A DNA stretch of 23,799 bases, from NCBI GenBank assembly GCA_003174035.1, contig PRDV01000026.1:1-23799 (forward strand), written 5' to 3'. The notes beneath the pieces were generated by a model. That model did not search any database. It saw only the letters and a program-made list of their open reading frames with translations, and was not told the origin of the DNA. Below are positions 15,069 through 22,422 of this stretch, piece by piece. The position numbers were made by a program, and so were the translations under genes. The stretch comes from Candidatus Babelota bacterium (GTDB lineage: Bacteria > Babelota > Babeliae > Babelales > Babelaceae). The stretch's first letter is position 1, and each line of letters opens with the position of its first letter.

Positions 15069-17330
15069 ATGAAAAAAAACAACTACGGCTTGGCTTTATT
15101 AATGCTAAACATATCAGCAACAGTGTGGGCATCTGAAACTCCTCAAGTATTAGAAACACAGGGCGGAGGTATGAAAAGGGCACGTGAGATTGAGCCACAA
15201 GATACAGGGCGAAACATTGCTTTAAAAGACTTTCATTGTTTTTCTGAACTTTTACCGGAACTGCGCGATAGTATTATCAAAGATTTTATCTACTTGTCCT
15301 TACATGAATGTTGCTCAAGTAAAGATTATATAAAACTTTATGAGACATTATTTACCTACAAGGAATTTCGAGAATCGGCATTGCGAGCATTGAGGGAGAT
15401 TTCAAACCTTCGTGAACTTGATGATGCAGAATTACGCTATAAATATGAGATATTTAAACGTATTTGTGTTCAAAGGTCTATTCATTATGGGTTGTGGACT
15501 CAAGGTAGGACTTTGTTTCCAACTTTTGAAAAGCTTTCACCGGAGATGCGAAAGAGTACCATTAAGGATTATTTACATAATTCCTTAGAAAAGTGTACAT
15601 GCTTTGAAGATTACCGAAAAATGTATTGGACTTTGATACAGAATCGGAGTTATGGTGAATATGCACTACAAGCGCTGAAAGAAATTGAGTCACAGTCTGA
15701 TGGTGTACTGCGATTAAAACTTGAGGTCTTGAAACTATATGCTGGTGGTTTTCAAGGAAAAGTGAATCTCTCTACTTTTGAGAGAGAGTGCGGAAGGATA
15801 CGGCAAAAGTCTCGTGGATTTTTTACGTGGGGTCTTGATAATCTAAGTTCTTTTAAGGAGCATTCTATTATGAATGACTACCTAAGAGCGTCTGATGTTA
15901 TAAAAGATGCCAAACAACGCTTTTCTTTGTTTAAAAATGTGCAAGAATTGAAAGACTATTCAATGCTTACCGCACTTATAAATTACTCTGCCCAATATAC
16001 GACCGATGCAAATGAGTGTGATGAAAACGGCATTACATTACTTATGTGGGCATGTGAATATGGCTGTGATAAAGCGGTGCAAAAATTGCTCTCTATGGGT
16101 GCCGATGCTAATAGAGAATCTAAACAGGGTATTACGGCGCTTCTGGCGGCATGTCGTGGTGCGTGTAAACAGCTTACCCAAAATGCTGAAGGTATTAGAG
16201 AATGTGTAAAAATACTTTTCTCTCTTTCCACTATTCAAGTAAATGCGATTGAAAGAACGGAATCAAGTCGGCGTCAGTGTAAAATGACACCATTGATATA
16301 TGCTGCTTTTTCAGGTGATTTAGAGCTTGTACGAATTCTTTTGGATCGACCAGGTATTGATGTGAATGCACGGGATGGATGGGGCTGGACCGCTCTTATG
16401 ACGGCGATACACAATGATCACAGCGATGTTACTAAAGAATTATTACAGCGTCAGTGTATCGATACTGATGGCGCGCTTTTCGCAGCTGCACGATCTGGAC
16501 GATTATCTACCATAAAGATGCTTCGTGATCTTCCTAGAATTAAGGTAAATGCTCGAGTGGAAGGACGCACAGCGCTTATGGAATCCTTGCTGCTTGTAGA
16601 TCGTGATTATGATTACGGGCGAGGGGATTTTTTGAGCGACTTTCCAGTTAAAAAGACCGAGGAGTTGAATCCTCTAGAAGTTGCTCGTTTTCTTCTGACC
16701 TTCCCTGACGTTGATGTAACAGCTCCTGATGAAGATGGTCTTACGCCGCTTCACCTCGCTGCCGAAAATAATGATCGAGCAATGGTACAGGAAATACTCA
16801 TGAGGGGAGGAGAAAGAAGTATAAATGCTCAAAGTGGTGAAGAGGAAGCGACTACCCCGTTGCACATGGCGATTCGGACTTCTTATAGGAGAGCGGATTA
16901 CGACGTTATTCAACTATTGCTTAGCGTAGAGGGAATTGATGTGAATATTCCAGATTCCGAGGACTGTACTCCATTGATCTGGGCAATAGAGCGTAACGAT
17001 TATCATGTGATAGAATTACTGCTTGGGGTCCCAGGAATTGATGTTAACAGAACCTGTGATCCGGATGATGATCCTTTTACAGCACTTATGTGTGCTGCTC
17101 ACAATAACCGTATGGCTATTGTCAAATTGTTATTAGCAAATCCTGACATTGACGTGAACCTCACGGTGAATGGTAAAAACGCACTTAGTATTGCGATGGA
17201 AAAAGGTCACGCTGAAATATGCGAACTTTTGAGAGCTCATGGGGCAACTATGCCCGAAGGCTCGAAAGCTGGTGATGGCGATGCTGATGGCAGCGGCCAG
17301 GAAAGCGAAGATGACGAAAGACTTGATTAA
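15069..17330 (+). CDS. Exported ankyrin-repeat protein with a duplicated N-terminal module
   Basis: The 753-aa product begins with a signal peptide (MKKNNYGLALLMLNISATVWA, then SETP). Residues ~55-134 and ~150-225 are two copies of one helical module: FSELLPELRDSIIKDFI...YETLFTYKEF...ALRALREI and FEKLSPEMRKSTIKDYL...YWTLIQNRSY...ALQALKEI. Each starts with an LPE(L/M)R(D/K)S helix reminiscent of an F-box. From ~318 to ~727 run about ten ankyrin repeats, with clear TPLHLAAEN, GIDVN and TALM(C/T)A(A/I)H motifs. The tail (729-753) is Gly/Asp/Glu-rich and low in complexity. AGGA about nine nt before the ATG supports the start. The last 20 nt overlap the next gene. Exported ankyrin proteins commonly bind host proteins; a specific target cannot be named. 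Confidence 0.9.
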   Translation: MKKNNYGLALLMLNISATVWASETPQVLETQGGGMKRAREIEPQDTGRNIALKDFHCFSELLPELRDSIIKDFIYLSLHECCSSKDYIKLYETLFTYKEFRESALRALREISNLRELDDAELRYKYEIFKRICVQRSIHYGLWTQGRTLFPTFEKLSPEMRKSTIKDYLHNSLEKCTCFEDYRKMYWTLIQNRSYGEYALQALKEIESQSDGVLRLKLEVLKLYAGGFQGKVNLSTFERECGRIRQKSRGFFTWGLDNLSSFKEHSIMNDYLRASDVIKDAKQRFSLFKNVQELKDYSMLTALINYSAQYTTDANECDENGITLLMWACEYGCDKAVQKLLSMGADANRESKQGITALLAACRGACKQLTQNAEGIRECVKILFSLSTIQVNAIERTESSRRQCKMTPLIYAAFSGDLELVRILLDRPGIDVNARDGWGWTALMTAIHNDHSDVTKELLQRQCIDTDGALFAAARSGRLSTIKMLRDLPRIKVNARVEGRTALMESLLLVDRDYDYGRGDFLSDFPVKKTEELNPLEVARFLLTFPDVDVTAPDEDGLTPLHLAAENNDRAMVQEILMRGGERSINAQSGEEEATTPLHMAIRTSYRRADYDVIQLLLSVEGIDVNIPDSEDCTPLIWAIERNDYHVIELLLGVPGIDVNRTCDPDDDPFTALMCAAHNNRMAIVKLLLANPDIDVNLTVNGKNALSIAMEKGHAEICELLRAHGATMPEGSKAGDGDADGSGQESEDDERLD

Positions 17331-17937
17331 TATGATTTATAGAGCTTCAGAATCAGAAATAGACAAACTGCTTGCGGCCGTAAAAAATGATAAAGAAGTT
17401 TACCAAGAACTTTTTAAAGCTGGTGAATTTAATAAGCCAGGATACAATCCCCTAATGAAAAAAGTCCACGAAGAAAATGCGGATTTGCTGGAGCAATTTC
17501 TTGATACCTATGGCTGGCCATTTCCAGATGACTATACTACTGAAATCCACGAAGCGGCATGGTTTATTGCTATTCATGCAATTTCTAGACCAGCTTTCAT
17601 TAAAAAAGTTGCACAAATAATGTATCATGCGTGGAAATCGGGGAAAATTTCAGGCAACTATTACGCTAATTTTTACGATCGCATTGAATTATATGAAGGT
17701 AGGCCGCAACTGTATGGTACCCACCTCTATCCAAGCAAATCGGGATGGCAGGTTTGCTCTTTAAAAGATCCAGAAACTGTTAATGAGCGAAGAACATCTC
17801 TCGGTCTACAATCACTTGAAGATTGGATTGCTGAATCTGAAAGTGAAGGCTCAGGCATAGGTGATGTTGATGAAGCTGAGTATCAGAAAGAATTTGATCT
17901 GTGGTGCCAGCAAACCGGTTGGCGCCCAAAAAAATAA
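17311..17937 (+). CDS. DUF6624-like protein
   Basis: This ~208-aa protein, with no signal peptide, matches the pattern of the DUF6624 family as I remember it: a GWPFPDDY stretch (69-76), EAAWFIAIHAISRPAFIKKV (81-100), a Y(A)xFYDRIELYEGRPQLYGT block (118-137), and a D-P-x-x-V-N-x-R-R-x-x-L-G-L ending (153-166). The family function is unknown to me. I start at the ATG at 17311, which has AGGAAAG at 17299-17305 and overlaps the ankyrin gene by 20 nt, suggesting co-translation. An ATG at 17239 in the same frame lies deep inside the ankyrin gene and is less likely. The acidic tail (ESESEGSG) echoes the acidic tail of the preceding protein. Confidence 0.75.
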   Translation: MTKDLINMIYRASESEIDKLLAAVKNDKEVYQELFKAGEFNKPGYNPLMKKVHEENADLLEQFLDTYGWPFPDDYTTEIHEAAWFIAIHAISRPAFIKKVAQIMYHAWKSGKISGNYYANFYDRIELYEGRPQLYGTHLYPSKSGWQVCSLKDPETVNERRTSLGLQSLEDWIAESESEGSGIGDVDEAEYQKEFDLWCQQTGWRPKK

Positions 17938-18072
17938 TCATTTTTCTTCGAGAAAGCTATCGAGCAAAACAGCACATGACATTCGCTTTACTTGAATTCG
18001 GCGAAAAGCCCGCGTGCTTTAGCACCGGGATGAAAGCTGAAACATAGTAAAATTGTATCTAAACAATTTTTG

Positions 18073-18101
18073 CTTGTTTAACAAAAAATATATTGCTACA
18101 A
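18073..18101 (+). promoter_or_regulatory. Candidate promoter of the omega-RNA-like transcript
   Basis: TTGTTT (18073-18078), exactly 17 nt, then TACAAT (18096-18101) point into the structured region starting near 18108. The AT-rich run between the left hairpin and this box has no reading frame of note. Confidence 0.4.
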
Positions 18102-18107
18102 TAATCA

Positions 18108-18300
18108 CACTGCAAAGTCTAGGGTTGGGTAAACCCGAAGTGACGCTTGTGGAGAGACAGTGAGACCTGGTGGACATGCGTTGGTACAAAACCGTAAAAG
18201 TCCTCCGGTGGGGACTTTGTAAAGGCAAGAACCACGCCTAGGTCCTCTGGGCAATCTCGATGAAGCAAGAATCTCCGGCTTTCAAGCGGGGGAACATCAA
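18108..18300 (+). ncRNA. Omega-RNA-like right-end RNA of an IS605-type element
   Basis: About 190 nt without a coding frame but rich in stems: GGGTT/AACCC near 18120-18136, a perfect AAAGTCC/GGACTTT stem at 18197-18218, a GCC-AG/CT-GGC stem near 18235-18252, and the right-end hairpin 18273-18292. The GGTACAAAACCGTAAAAGTCC, CGCCTAGGTCCTCTGGGC and CGATGAAGCAAGAATC blocks fit what I recall of the 3' end of tnpB loci, where the reRNA/omega-RNA that guides TnpB is made. In such systems the guide is the ~16-20 nt just after the right end, here from 18301. No TnpB is present in the window. Function is inference. Confidence 0.5.
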
Positions 18301-18301
18301 T

Positions 18302-18373
18302 AATCTTAAGGAATTTCAGCGCAATTTAGAAACGGCAAAGGCGGATTTTGCTACTCAACAAGCTAAGCGCTAA
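18302..18373 (+). pseudogene. Coding-like 3' tail next to the IS605-type relic
   Basis: Immediately after the element end, one frame reads NLKEFQRNLETAKADFA then TQQAKR and a TAA stop at 18371-18373. It is a charged, heptad-like helix with normal codon use. No start codon or upstream continuation exists across the element. It may be the last codons of a gene whose body was lost when the element inserted or during later deletion. It overlaps the last 11 nt of the convergent ankyrin gene. At 23 codons, chance cannot be excluded. Confidence 0.3.
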
Positions 18374-19973
18374 GAATACCTTGTACAAGTCCCAAGTAGA
18401 ACATAACCATGCATGCTGCTAAGAAATGGTGCCTATTTCTGGCTGCATAATTGGAAGCAAGAAATAGAGAAGTTGAGTCAATTTTACCCTGGTAGACTAA
18501 GGATTTAAGAAGGTAATTAGCTAATCGATCATTGCCAAGTGCTGCTGCATAATCAAGGGCGGAAAACCCTGCTTTATCTCTTGCATGCAAGTACCAGCGA
18601 GGGGGATTACAATTTTTTATGGCCTCTAGTTTTGCTTCATGCGCACATAACGTTGCCCATATGAGCGGCGTTCTTTTTAAAGGGCTGCGGGTAAGCTCAA
18701 GAAGCTTAGAATTATGTTCTGAATGATCAAGAAAATTTTGGAAAGAGGGCATTTCATAAAGTTCTGATAATGAGGGCATCTCGGGAAGTTTGTTTCTCAC
18801 ATAACGATGCGCGGTTGAGCTGGACCAAAAACTATCGATTTTGCTTGTTTGATATAGATGAGATTCATAGCATGCGTGGTTAAATAAGCTTGATGTAGAG
18901 TCCATTGACATCAGTAGTGTTTCAAAAGATGCTCCGGCGTCGATGAGCAATTTGGTAATTTCTCTATGGCCTTGTGAGGTGCTTGCATTAAGAGCTTCAA
19001 GTAAAACTTTACTTTGAGGCTTGATGCACAACTTGAGGACCCAGCGAATAGATTTGAGAAATCCGTATCTACTTGCTCTTAATAAATGTGTTTCGGCCAA
19101 AATTCGTGGATCTTGAATTGCAGACAAGATAAAATCGCCATAATCGATCCCGTCAATTTCAGTGGCTTTACCAAAGGCATCTTTTAGTGTTTCCTGGCAA
19201 ATGAATCCTGTCCAATATAATAGTCTTTTTATAGCAAATGAACTGGGTATATCAGAGAACCATCGGGGAAAGTGGAGATGATATGCAACTTTTGCAGATT
19301 CTAAAAGCCTTCCTGGGTATTCTTTGGACATTATGCTATCGGTTACATAGTTGTGATCTTGCATATAGATTGCAGCCTCAATTGTATCAGCTGTGACCTT
19401 GTGTTTTAAGGATAGAAGTTCCTTTAAAGGGCTATGATCTTTTTCATCACGAAATAGTTTTATCAAAAACGGGAATATATAATAGATCTCATTTTGAAGG
19501 AGCGTTTTTAATCCCCGAATGTTTCTTTCCTTGCTCAGCTCGTAAGCAATGAGCATTTTATAGACATCTGAGAGAGATAAATCTTTGTAAATGGCTTCCG
19601 GAGTTTTATCGGGCTGCTCGGCTTTACGTGCAAAAAAAACCGCTTGCCCAATGCTTTCGGCTACTTTTTGGGGAATACTCTTTTGCTCGATAGTAAGAAA
19701 ATCAATGCACTTTTGATTATCAGGAGAAAGCATTTGTTCAACTGTTGTGCTATCACCATCTGTTGCTGCCTTTTTAAGTGCCGTTTTGAAAAGCCTCGCT
19801 TGTTCGTCATTGATAACCGGTTTTGCTTCAGAACTTGTGGAGATCTGTTGTTCACCCTCAGCAGCAAACCTGCTGATATAGTCTGGAAGTTCATCCGACT
19901 TAAGACCGCTGGTAACTGTATCTGAGTTGTAAACTAAGGAAACGAGAAAGCATAGGAAGATGTGTTTGAACAT
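18363..19973 (-). CDS. Exported ankyrin-repeat protein with a C-terminal hydrophobic segment
   Basis: The 536-aa product starts with a short hydrophobic leader (MFKHIFLCFLVSLVYNS) consistent with export. Residues ~55-200 and ~285-355 are helical repeats of weak ankyrin type; the clearest are ALNASTSQGHREITKLLIDAGA (328-348) and TPLIWATLCAHEAKLEAI (435-452), then DKAGFSALDYAAALGNDRLANYLL (466-489). The last ~20 residues (FLAACMVMFYLGLVQGILSA) are hydrophobic and could be a membrane anchor. AGGAC about six nt before the ATG at 19973 fits the start, and a TATACT -10-like box lies at 20021-20016 on this strand. It faces the DUF6790-like gene divergently. Its partner or target is unknown. Confidence 0.8.
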   Translation of the reverse strand: MFKHIFLCFLVSLVYNSDTVTSGLKSDELPDYISRFAAEGEQQISTSSEAKPVINDEQARLFKTALKKAATDGDSTTVEQMLSPDNQKCIDFLTIEQKSIPQKVAESIGQAVFFARKAEQPDKTPEAIYKDLSLSDVYKMLIAYELSKERNIRGLKTLLQNEIYYIFPFLIKLFRDEKDHSPLKELLSLKHKVTADTIEAAIYMQDHNYVTDSIMSKEYPGRLLESAKVAYHLHFPRWFSDIPSSFAIKRLLYWTGFICQETLKDAFGKATEIDGIDYGDFILSAIQDPRILAETHLLRASRYGFLKSIRWVLKLCIKPQSKVLLEALNASTSQGHREITKLLIDAGASFETLLMSMDSTSSLFNHACYESHLYQTSKIDSFWSSSTAHRYVRNKLPEMPSLSELYEMPSFQNFLDHSEHNSKLLELTRSPLKRTPLIWATLCAHEAKLEAIKNCNPPRWYLHARDKAGFSALDYAAALGNDRLANYLLKSLVYQGKIDSTSLFLASNYAARNRHHFLAACMVMFYLGLVQGILSA

Positions 19974-20077
19974 TGCCGTCCTTTGGTGAAAGTACCCCTA
20001 TTTAGAATCACCCTTAGTATACGAATTTCTCATAAAAAAGCGGAGCAATTTTTTTAAAGGATTGTGTATAAATCGCC

Positions 20078-20105
20078 TTGCGCTGTTTTAATTTTCTGCT
20101 ATATT
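20078..20105 (+). promoter_or_regulatory. Candidate promoter of the DUF6790-like gene
   Basis: TTGCGC (20078-20083), a 16-nt spacer and TATATT (20100-20105) lie ~90 nt before the ATG at 20195, within the 221-nt divergent gap. The gap holds no other recognisable feature apart from the minus-strand TATACT near 20016. Confidence 0.35.
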
Positions 20106-20194
20106 GATTATAACCAAACTGCACAATAACCGTGGGGTTGTGATTATTTAAAGGCATTAAAAATAACAATAATACTACAGGTGGGGGATTTGCG

Positions 20195-20740
20195 ATGGCT
20201 GATTGTGTATCTTTTATGACGGCAAATATGGTGCTTTCACTTATTGTTTTTGGCGCTTCGCTACTGTTACCGTTTGCGCAAATGATGATTCTTGATAAGG
20301 CTATTGTTTGGCGCAACCTAGCGGAAATGTTATTAAAATATACTCTCTTTTTTAATGTTGGCTGCCTCTTTATTATGGGCTGTGCAGGGCAGTTTTTATA
20401 TGCGCAAGAAATATCCGCGTGCATTGGCTGGAGCTGGTCCCCTTTTCAGTATGAGTTGGCTTTTTCTGAGTTGTGTTTAGGGGTTTTGGGGCTTTTGAGT
20501 CCTATCTTCTTTCGTGAATTTTGGCTGGCAACGATCGTTGCTGCAATCATCTGGCTTCTAGGTGGTTCTGCGGTGCATATGTATTATCTTATGAGCGGCA
20601 ATGACGCTATACTTAATGCAAGTTTTGTTATTGTCTGGAATATTCTTACTTCCCTATGGCTTGTAGCCCTTTATAGTGCTCACGCAGGTTTTTTTTCTAA
20701 AGGTGTGCGACCTCACGTGTTAGCCCTTGTTCAACGTTAG
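20195..20740 (+). CDS. DUF6790-like inner-membrane protein
   Basis: This 181-aa protein is mostly hydrophobic, with about five membrane segments (roughly 10-30, 48-70, 86-106, 109-129 and 141-161). The loop and following helix CIGWSWSPFQYELAFSELCLG (76-96) and the FWLATIVAAIIWLLGGSAVHM stretch (109-129) resemble proteins annotated as DUF6790; biochemical role unknown. The start at 20195 follows a G-rich GGTGGGGG ribosome-binding site, eight nt upstream. It is a single gene, convergent with the small ankyrin gene with only 8 nt between the two stop codons. Confidence 0.7.
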   Translation: MADCVSFMTANMVLSLIVFGASLLLPFAQMMILDKAIVWRNLAEMLLKYTLFFNVGCLFIMGCAGQFLYAQEISACIGWSWSPFQYELAFSELCLGVLGLLSPIFFREFWLATIVAAIIWLLGGSAVHMYYLMSGNDAILNASFVIVWNILTSLWLVALYSAHAGFFSKGVRPHVLALVQR

Positions 20741-20748
20741 TCACAAGA

Positions 20749-21132
20749 TTAAGCGATTGCATCCTCTAGTAATGTTTCTACCGCTTCTTGATCGTTATTC
20801 TGGGCAACCATAAGACCCGTTTCGCCTAGATTGTCTTGTATCGAGATATCAGCTCCTTTATTGATGAGCTCTTGAGCAAGGCCAGGAAATCCGTATTCAG
20901 CGGCATAATGAAGTGCGGTACGGCCTTGGGCATCTTGAGCATTTACGTTAATGCCTGGCAAAGCAAGAAATAGGCGTGCCCTTGATTCATTTGCTGACGC
21001 AGCGCTTTGTAGCATCCATACATTCTTCAATCGAAATGCCATAAAGCCCCGTAACGTAGATGAAGAGGGAACTGCCTGGAGTAATGAACCTATGCCCATT
21101 ATCAGTAATGAGCTGAGAATTATTCTTTTCAT
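20749..21132 (-). CDS. Small exported ankyrin-repeat protein
   Basis: The 127-aa product has a clear signal peptide (MKRIILSSLLIMGIGSLLQA, then VPSS). Residues ~37-66 form a partial repeat, 69-100 a full ankyrin repeat (GRTALHYAAEYGFPGLAQEL, then INKGADI), and 101-127 another (GETGLMVAQNNDQEAVETLL). GINVNAQDAQG matches the inter-repeat loops of the 753-aa ankyrin protein (PGIDVNARD). GAGGAC sits six nt before the ATG at 21132, and a good promoter lies upstream. It is among the smallest exported ankyrin proteins one would expect to fold alone, with only two to three repeats. Confidence 0.88.
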   Translation of the reverse strand: MKRIILSSLLIMGIGSLLQAVPSSSTLRGFMAFRLKNVWMLQSAASANESRARLFLALPGINVNAQDAQGRTALHYAAEYGFPGLAQELINKGADISIQDNLGETGLMVAQNNDQEAVETLLEDAIA

Positions 21133-21164
21133 TGGTGTCCTCGTTAGGTATAACTATATGTTTC

Positions 21165-21194
21165 AGTATACGATAGGTGTGCTACGTTTTTCAA
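21165..21194 (-). promoter_or_regulatory. Sigma70-like promoter of the small ankyrin gene
   Basis: On the minus strand, TTGAAA (21194-21189), an 18-nt spacer and TATACT (21170-21165) end about 32 nt before the ATG at 21132. TATACT is also the -10 in front of the DUF234 ATPase and near the 536-aa ankyrin gene. Confidence 0.6.
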
Positions 21195-21212
21195 TAGTTT
21201 GTTATACTACTA

Positions 21213-21232
21213 AGCCCTGCATAAGCAGGGCT
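21213..21232. terminator. GC-rich hairpin, possible terminator
   Basis: A perfect 8-bp stem (AGCCCTGC, loop ATAA, GCAGGGCT) lies between the 68-aa ORF and the promoter of the small ankyrin gene, so its placement suits a terminator on the minus strand. No T-run follows on either strand, so it may be factor-dependent or serve another role. Confidence 0.4.
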
Positions 21233-21264
21233 CTAGGATTGTTCGAAAATTCAATCAACGTTCT

Positions 21265-21471
21265 TTAACCGCGACCTCCAAATTTAGGATCCATCCAGGC
21301 GGTATTCCAATAATGGGCTCCAATCGCCTGCGAAGGGATCTTCCCATTCGGTACCACAACCTGCTTGTAGGGATAAACATCTGATTGAGCAGGATAGATA
21401 GTTTGGGGTGGTAAAACTATATCACACTGCGCATCTTTACCTCCCGCAAGGGCGAATGCTGCAGTAAACAT
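21265..21471 (-). CDS. Short hypothetical ORF, possibly a remnant
   Basis: A 68-aa frame rich in P, Y, Q and G (PPQTIYPAQSDVYPYKQVVV, then GAHYWNTAWMDPKFGGRG) that I do not recognise. Its start MFTAAFALAGG resembles the hydrophobic end of a signal peptide without the basic front. The frame stays open for 57 nt upstream to a TAG at 21531-21529 with no usable start and no ribosome-binding site. The composition is more protein-like than chance frames nearby. It could be the 3' part of a small exported protein whose front has been lost, or a non-coding frame. Confidence 0.35.
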   Translation of the reverse strand: MFTAAFALAGGKDAQCDIVLPPQTIYPAQSDVYPYKQVVVPNGKIPSQAIGAHYWNTAWMDPKFGGRG

Positions 21472-21587
21472 CGCAGGACTGGTTTGGATAGTGGTTTTAA
21501 AACCGCTAAAATGAGAGGGTGAAGTTGCCTATCTTGTAACGTGCTTCTCAAGCAAACCAAAGAAAGCGCTAAGAAATGAATTGGCAT

Positions 21588-22391
21588 TTAATAGTGACCT
21601 AAGATGCCGTTGTTTCGTGCCCATTTTTCACAATATCTAAACACGGCATATCCTAGTGCAAGATAGAATGCCGAGTTCAGTATGAGTAAAACAAGACTGC
21701 CATCCCGAAGGGCCCCTATGAGTGTTTGATTATGGAAGGTAATTGCACGAAGAACGGCAATTCCCTGAGTTGTTGGCAAGGTTTTGCTTGCGGTTTGAAT
21801 CCATTCCGGCATTTTTTCAAGGGGTAGAATTGATCCGTTAAAAAAGAGCAAAATATTATTAAGTAAGTAGGCAAAGGGCTGTGATTTTTTAAAAATGAGA
21901 CCAATGCCAGCAAGAATGAGCCCAAAGCCAGCAATTCCTAAGATCGTGATGAGAAAAGTAACAGCTCCAGCTACAGAAAAGGGAATATGCACCGGGGCAA
22001 AAAGTATTAACGTAGCCGCGACGAGCGTTAATTCTAAACTACAAAAGACCGTAGCTGCAAAAAATCTGCTCAGCAGCTGACAGGCAAACGGGTGGGGTGA
22101 AAGGTACACCTGTTCGAGTACCCCTGTTTGGCTTGTATCTACAATGTAGGAGTTTGTATCATAGATAATATAACTCGCGTATACCCATACAAGATAGCCG
22201 ACTACAGCGGGTGCAATCTTTTCTGGGATAAGAACACCGCCATCGATAAGAAGCATCCACCAAATAAAGTCTCCGGCTGTAGTAATCGAACTAATCAAAT
22301 AGCTCCATTTATAATGCCAATAAATGATACCCATGAGGTATATCTCATTATAGATAAGCGAGGGTATCTGCAAAAGGCTCTTTACCGTCAT
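21588..22391 (-). CDS. ABC-2 type transporter permease
   Basis: This 267-aa membrane protein has about six helices and the ABC-2 permease layout: an amphipathic N-terminus, the TGVLEQVYLSPHPF cytoplasmic loop typical of NodJ/DrrB-like permeases (consensus xGxLExLxxSP), and a C-terminal half with NNILLFFNGSILPLEKMPEW then TLPTTQG, matching the family's G-x-x-xPLxxMPxWxxxxxxxxPxT pattern. I start at the ATG at 22391 because AGGGA lies five nt upstream. An ATG at 22466 would overlap the ATPase gene by 44 nt and add 25 residues with no ribosome-binding site. Together with the ATPase upstream it forms an exporter; the substrate cannot be told from sequence. Confidence 0.9.
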   Translation of the reverse strand: MTVKSLLQIPSLIYNEIYLMGIIYWHYKWSYLISSITTAGDFIWWMLLIDGGVLIPEKIAPAVVGYLVWVYASYIIYDTNSYIVDTSQTGVLEQVYLSPHPFACQLLSRFFAATVFCSLELTLVAATLILFAPVHIPFSVAGAVTFLITILGIAGFGLILAGIGLIFKKSQPFAYLLNNILLFFNGSILPLEKMPEWIQTASKTLPTTQGIAVLRAITFHNQTLIGALRDGSLVLLILNSAFYLALGYAVFRYCEKWARNNGILGHY

Positions 22392-22422
22392 AAAATCCCT
22401 AAGGTAATAATGAAATAGGTCA

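Larger units (their letters stand above)
18000..18300 (+). mobile_element. Transposase-less IS200/IS605-type relic (PATE/MITE-like)
   Basis: The ends look like those of IS200/IS605 elements. At the left is an imperfect hairpin at 18009-18029 (CCCG-c-GTGC, TTTA, GCACCGGG) in the context GCGAAAAGC...GATGAAAGCTGA. At the right is GATGAAGCAAGAATCTCCG followed by an imperfect hairpin at 18273-18292 and the terminal ACATCAA (18294-18300). Between them there is no tnpA or tnpB, only a promoter and a structured, non-coding right part. Family ends of this type typically close a tnpB gene. Exact boundaries are uncertain: the left edge could start at about 17992, just after TTTAC. These elements make no target duplication, so none is expected. 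Confidence 0.7.

Noticed and set aside
15984..17260. Ankyrin repeat DNA as a tandem DNA repeat or CRISPR-like array
   Set aside because: The periodicity is at the protein level (about 33 residues) and the DNA is diverged, with no identical repeats or spacers.
18108..18300. RNase P RNA, tmRNA or riboswitch as identity of the structured non-coding region
   Set aside because: The GATGAAGCAAGAATC block, the closing hairpin and the terminal TCAA fit an IS605-type right end better, and I see none of the hallmark blocks of the other RNAs.
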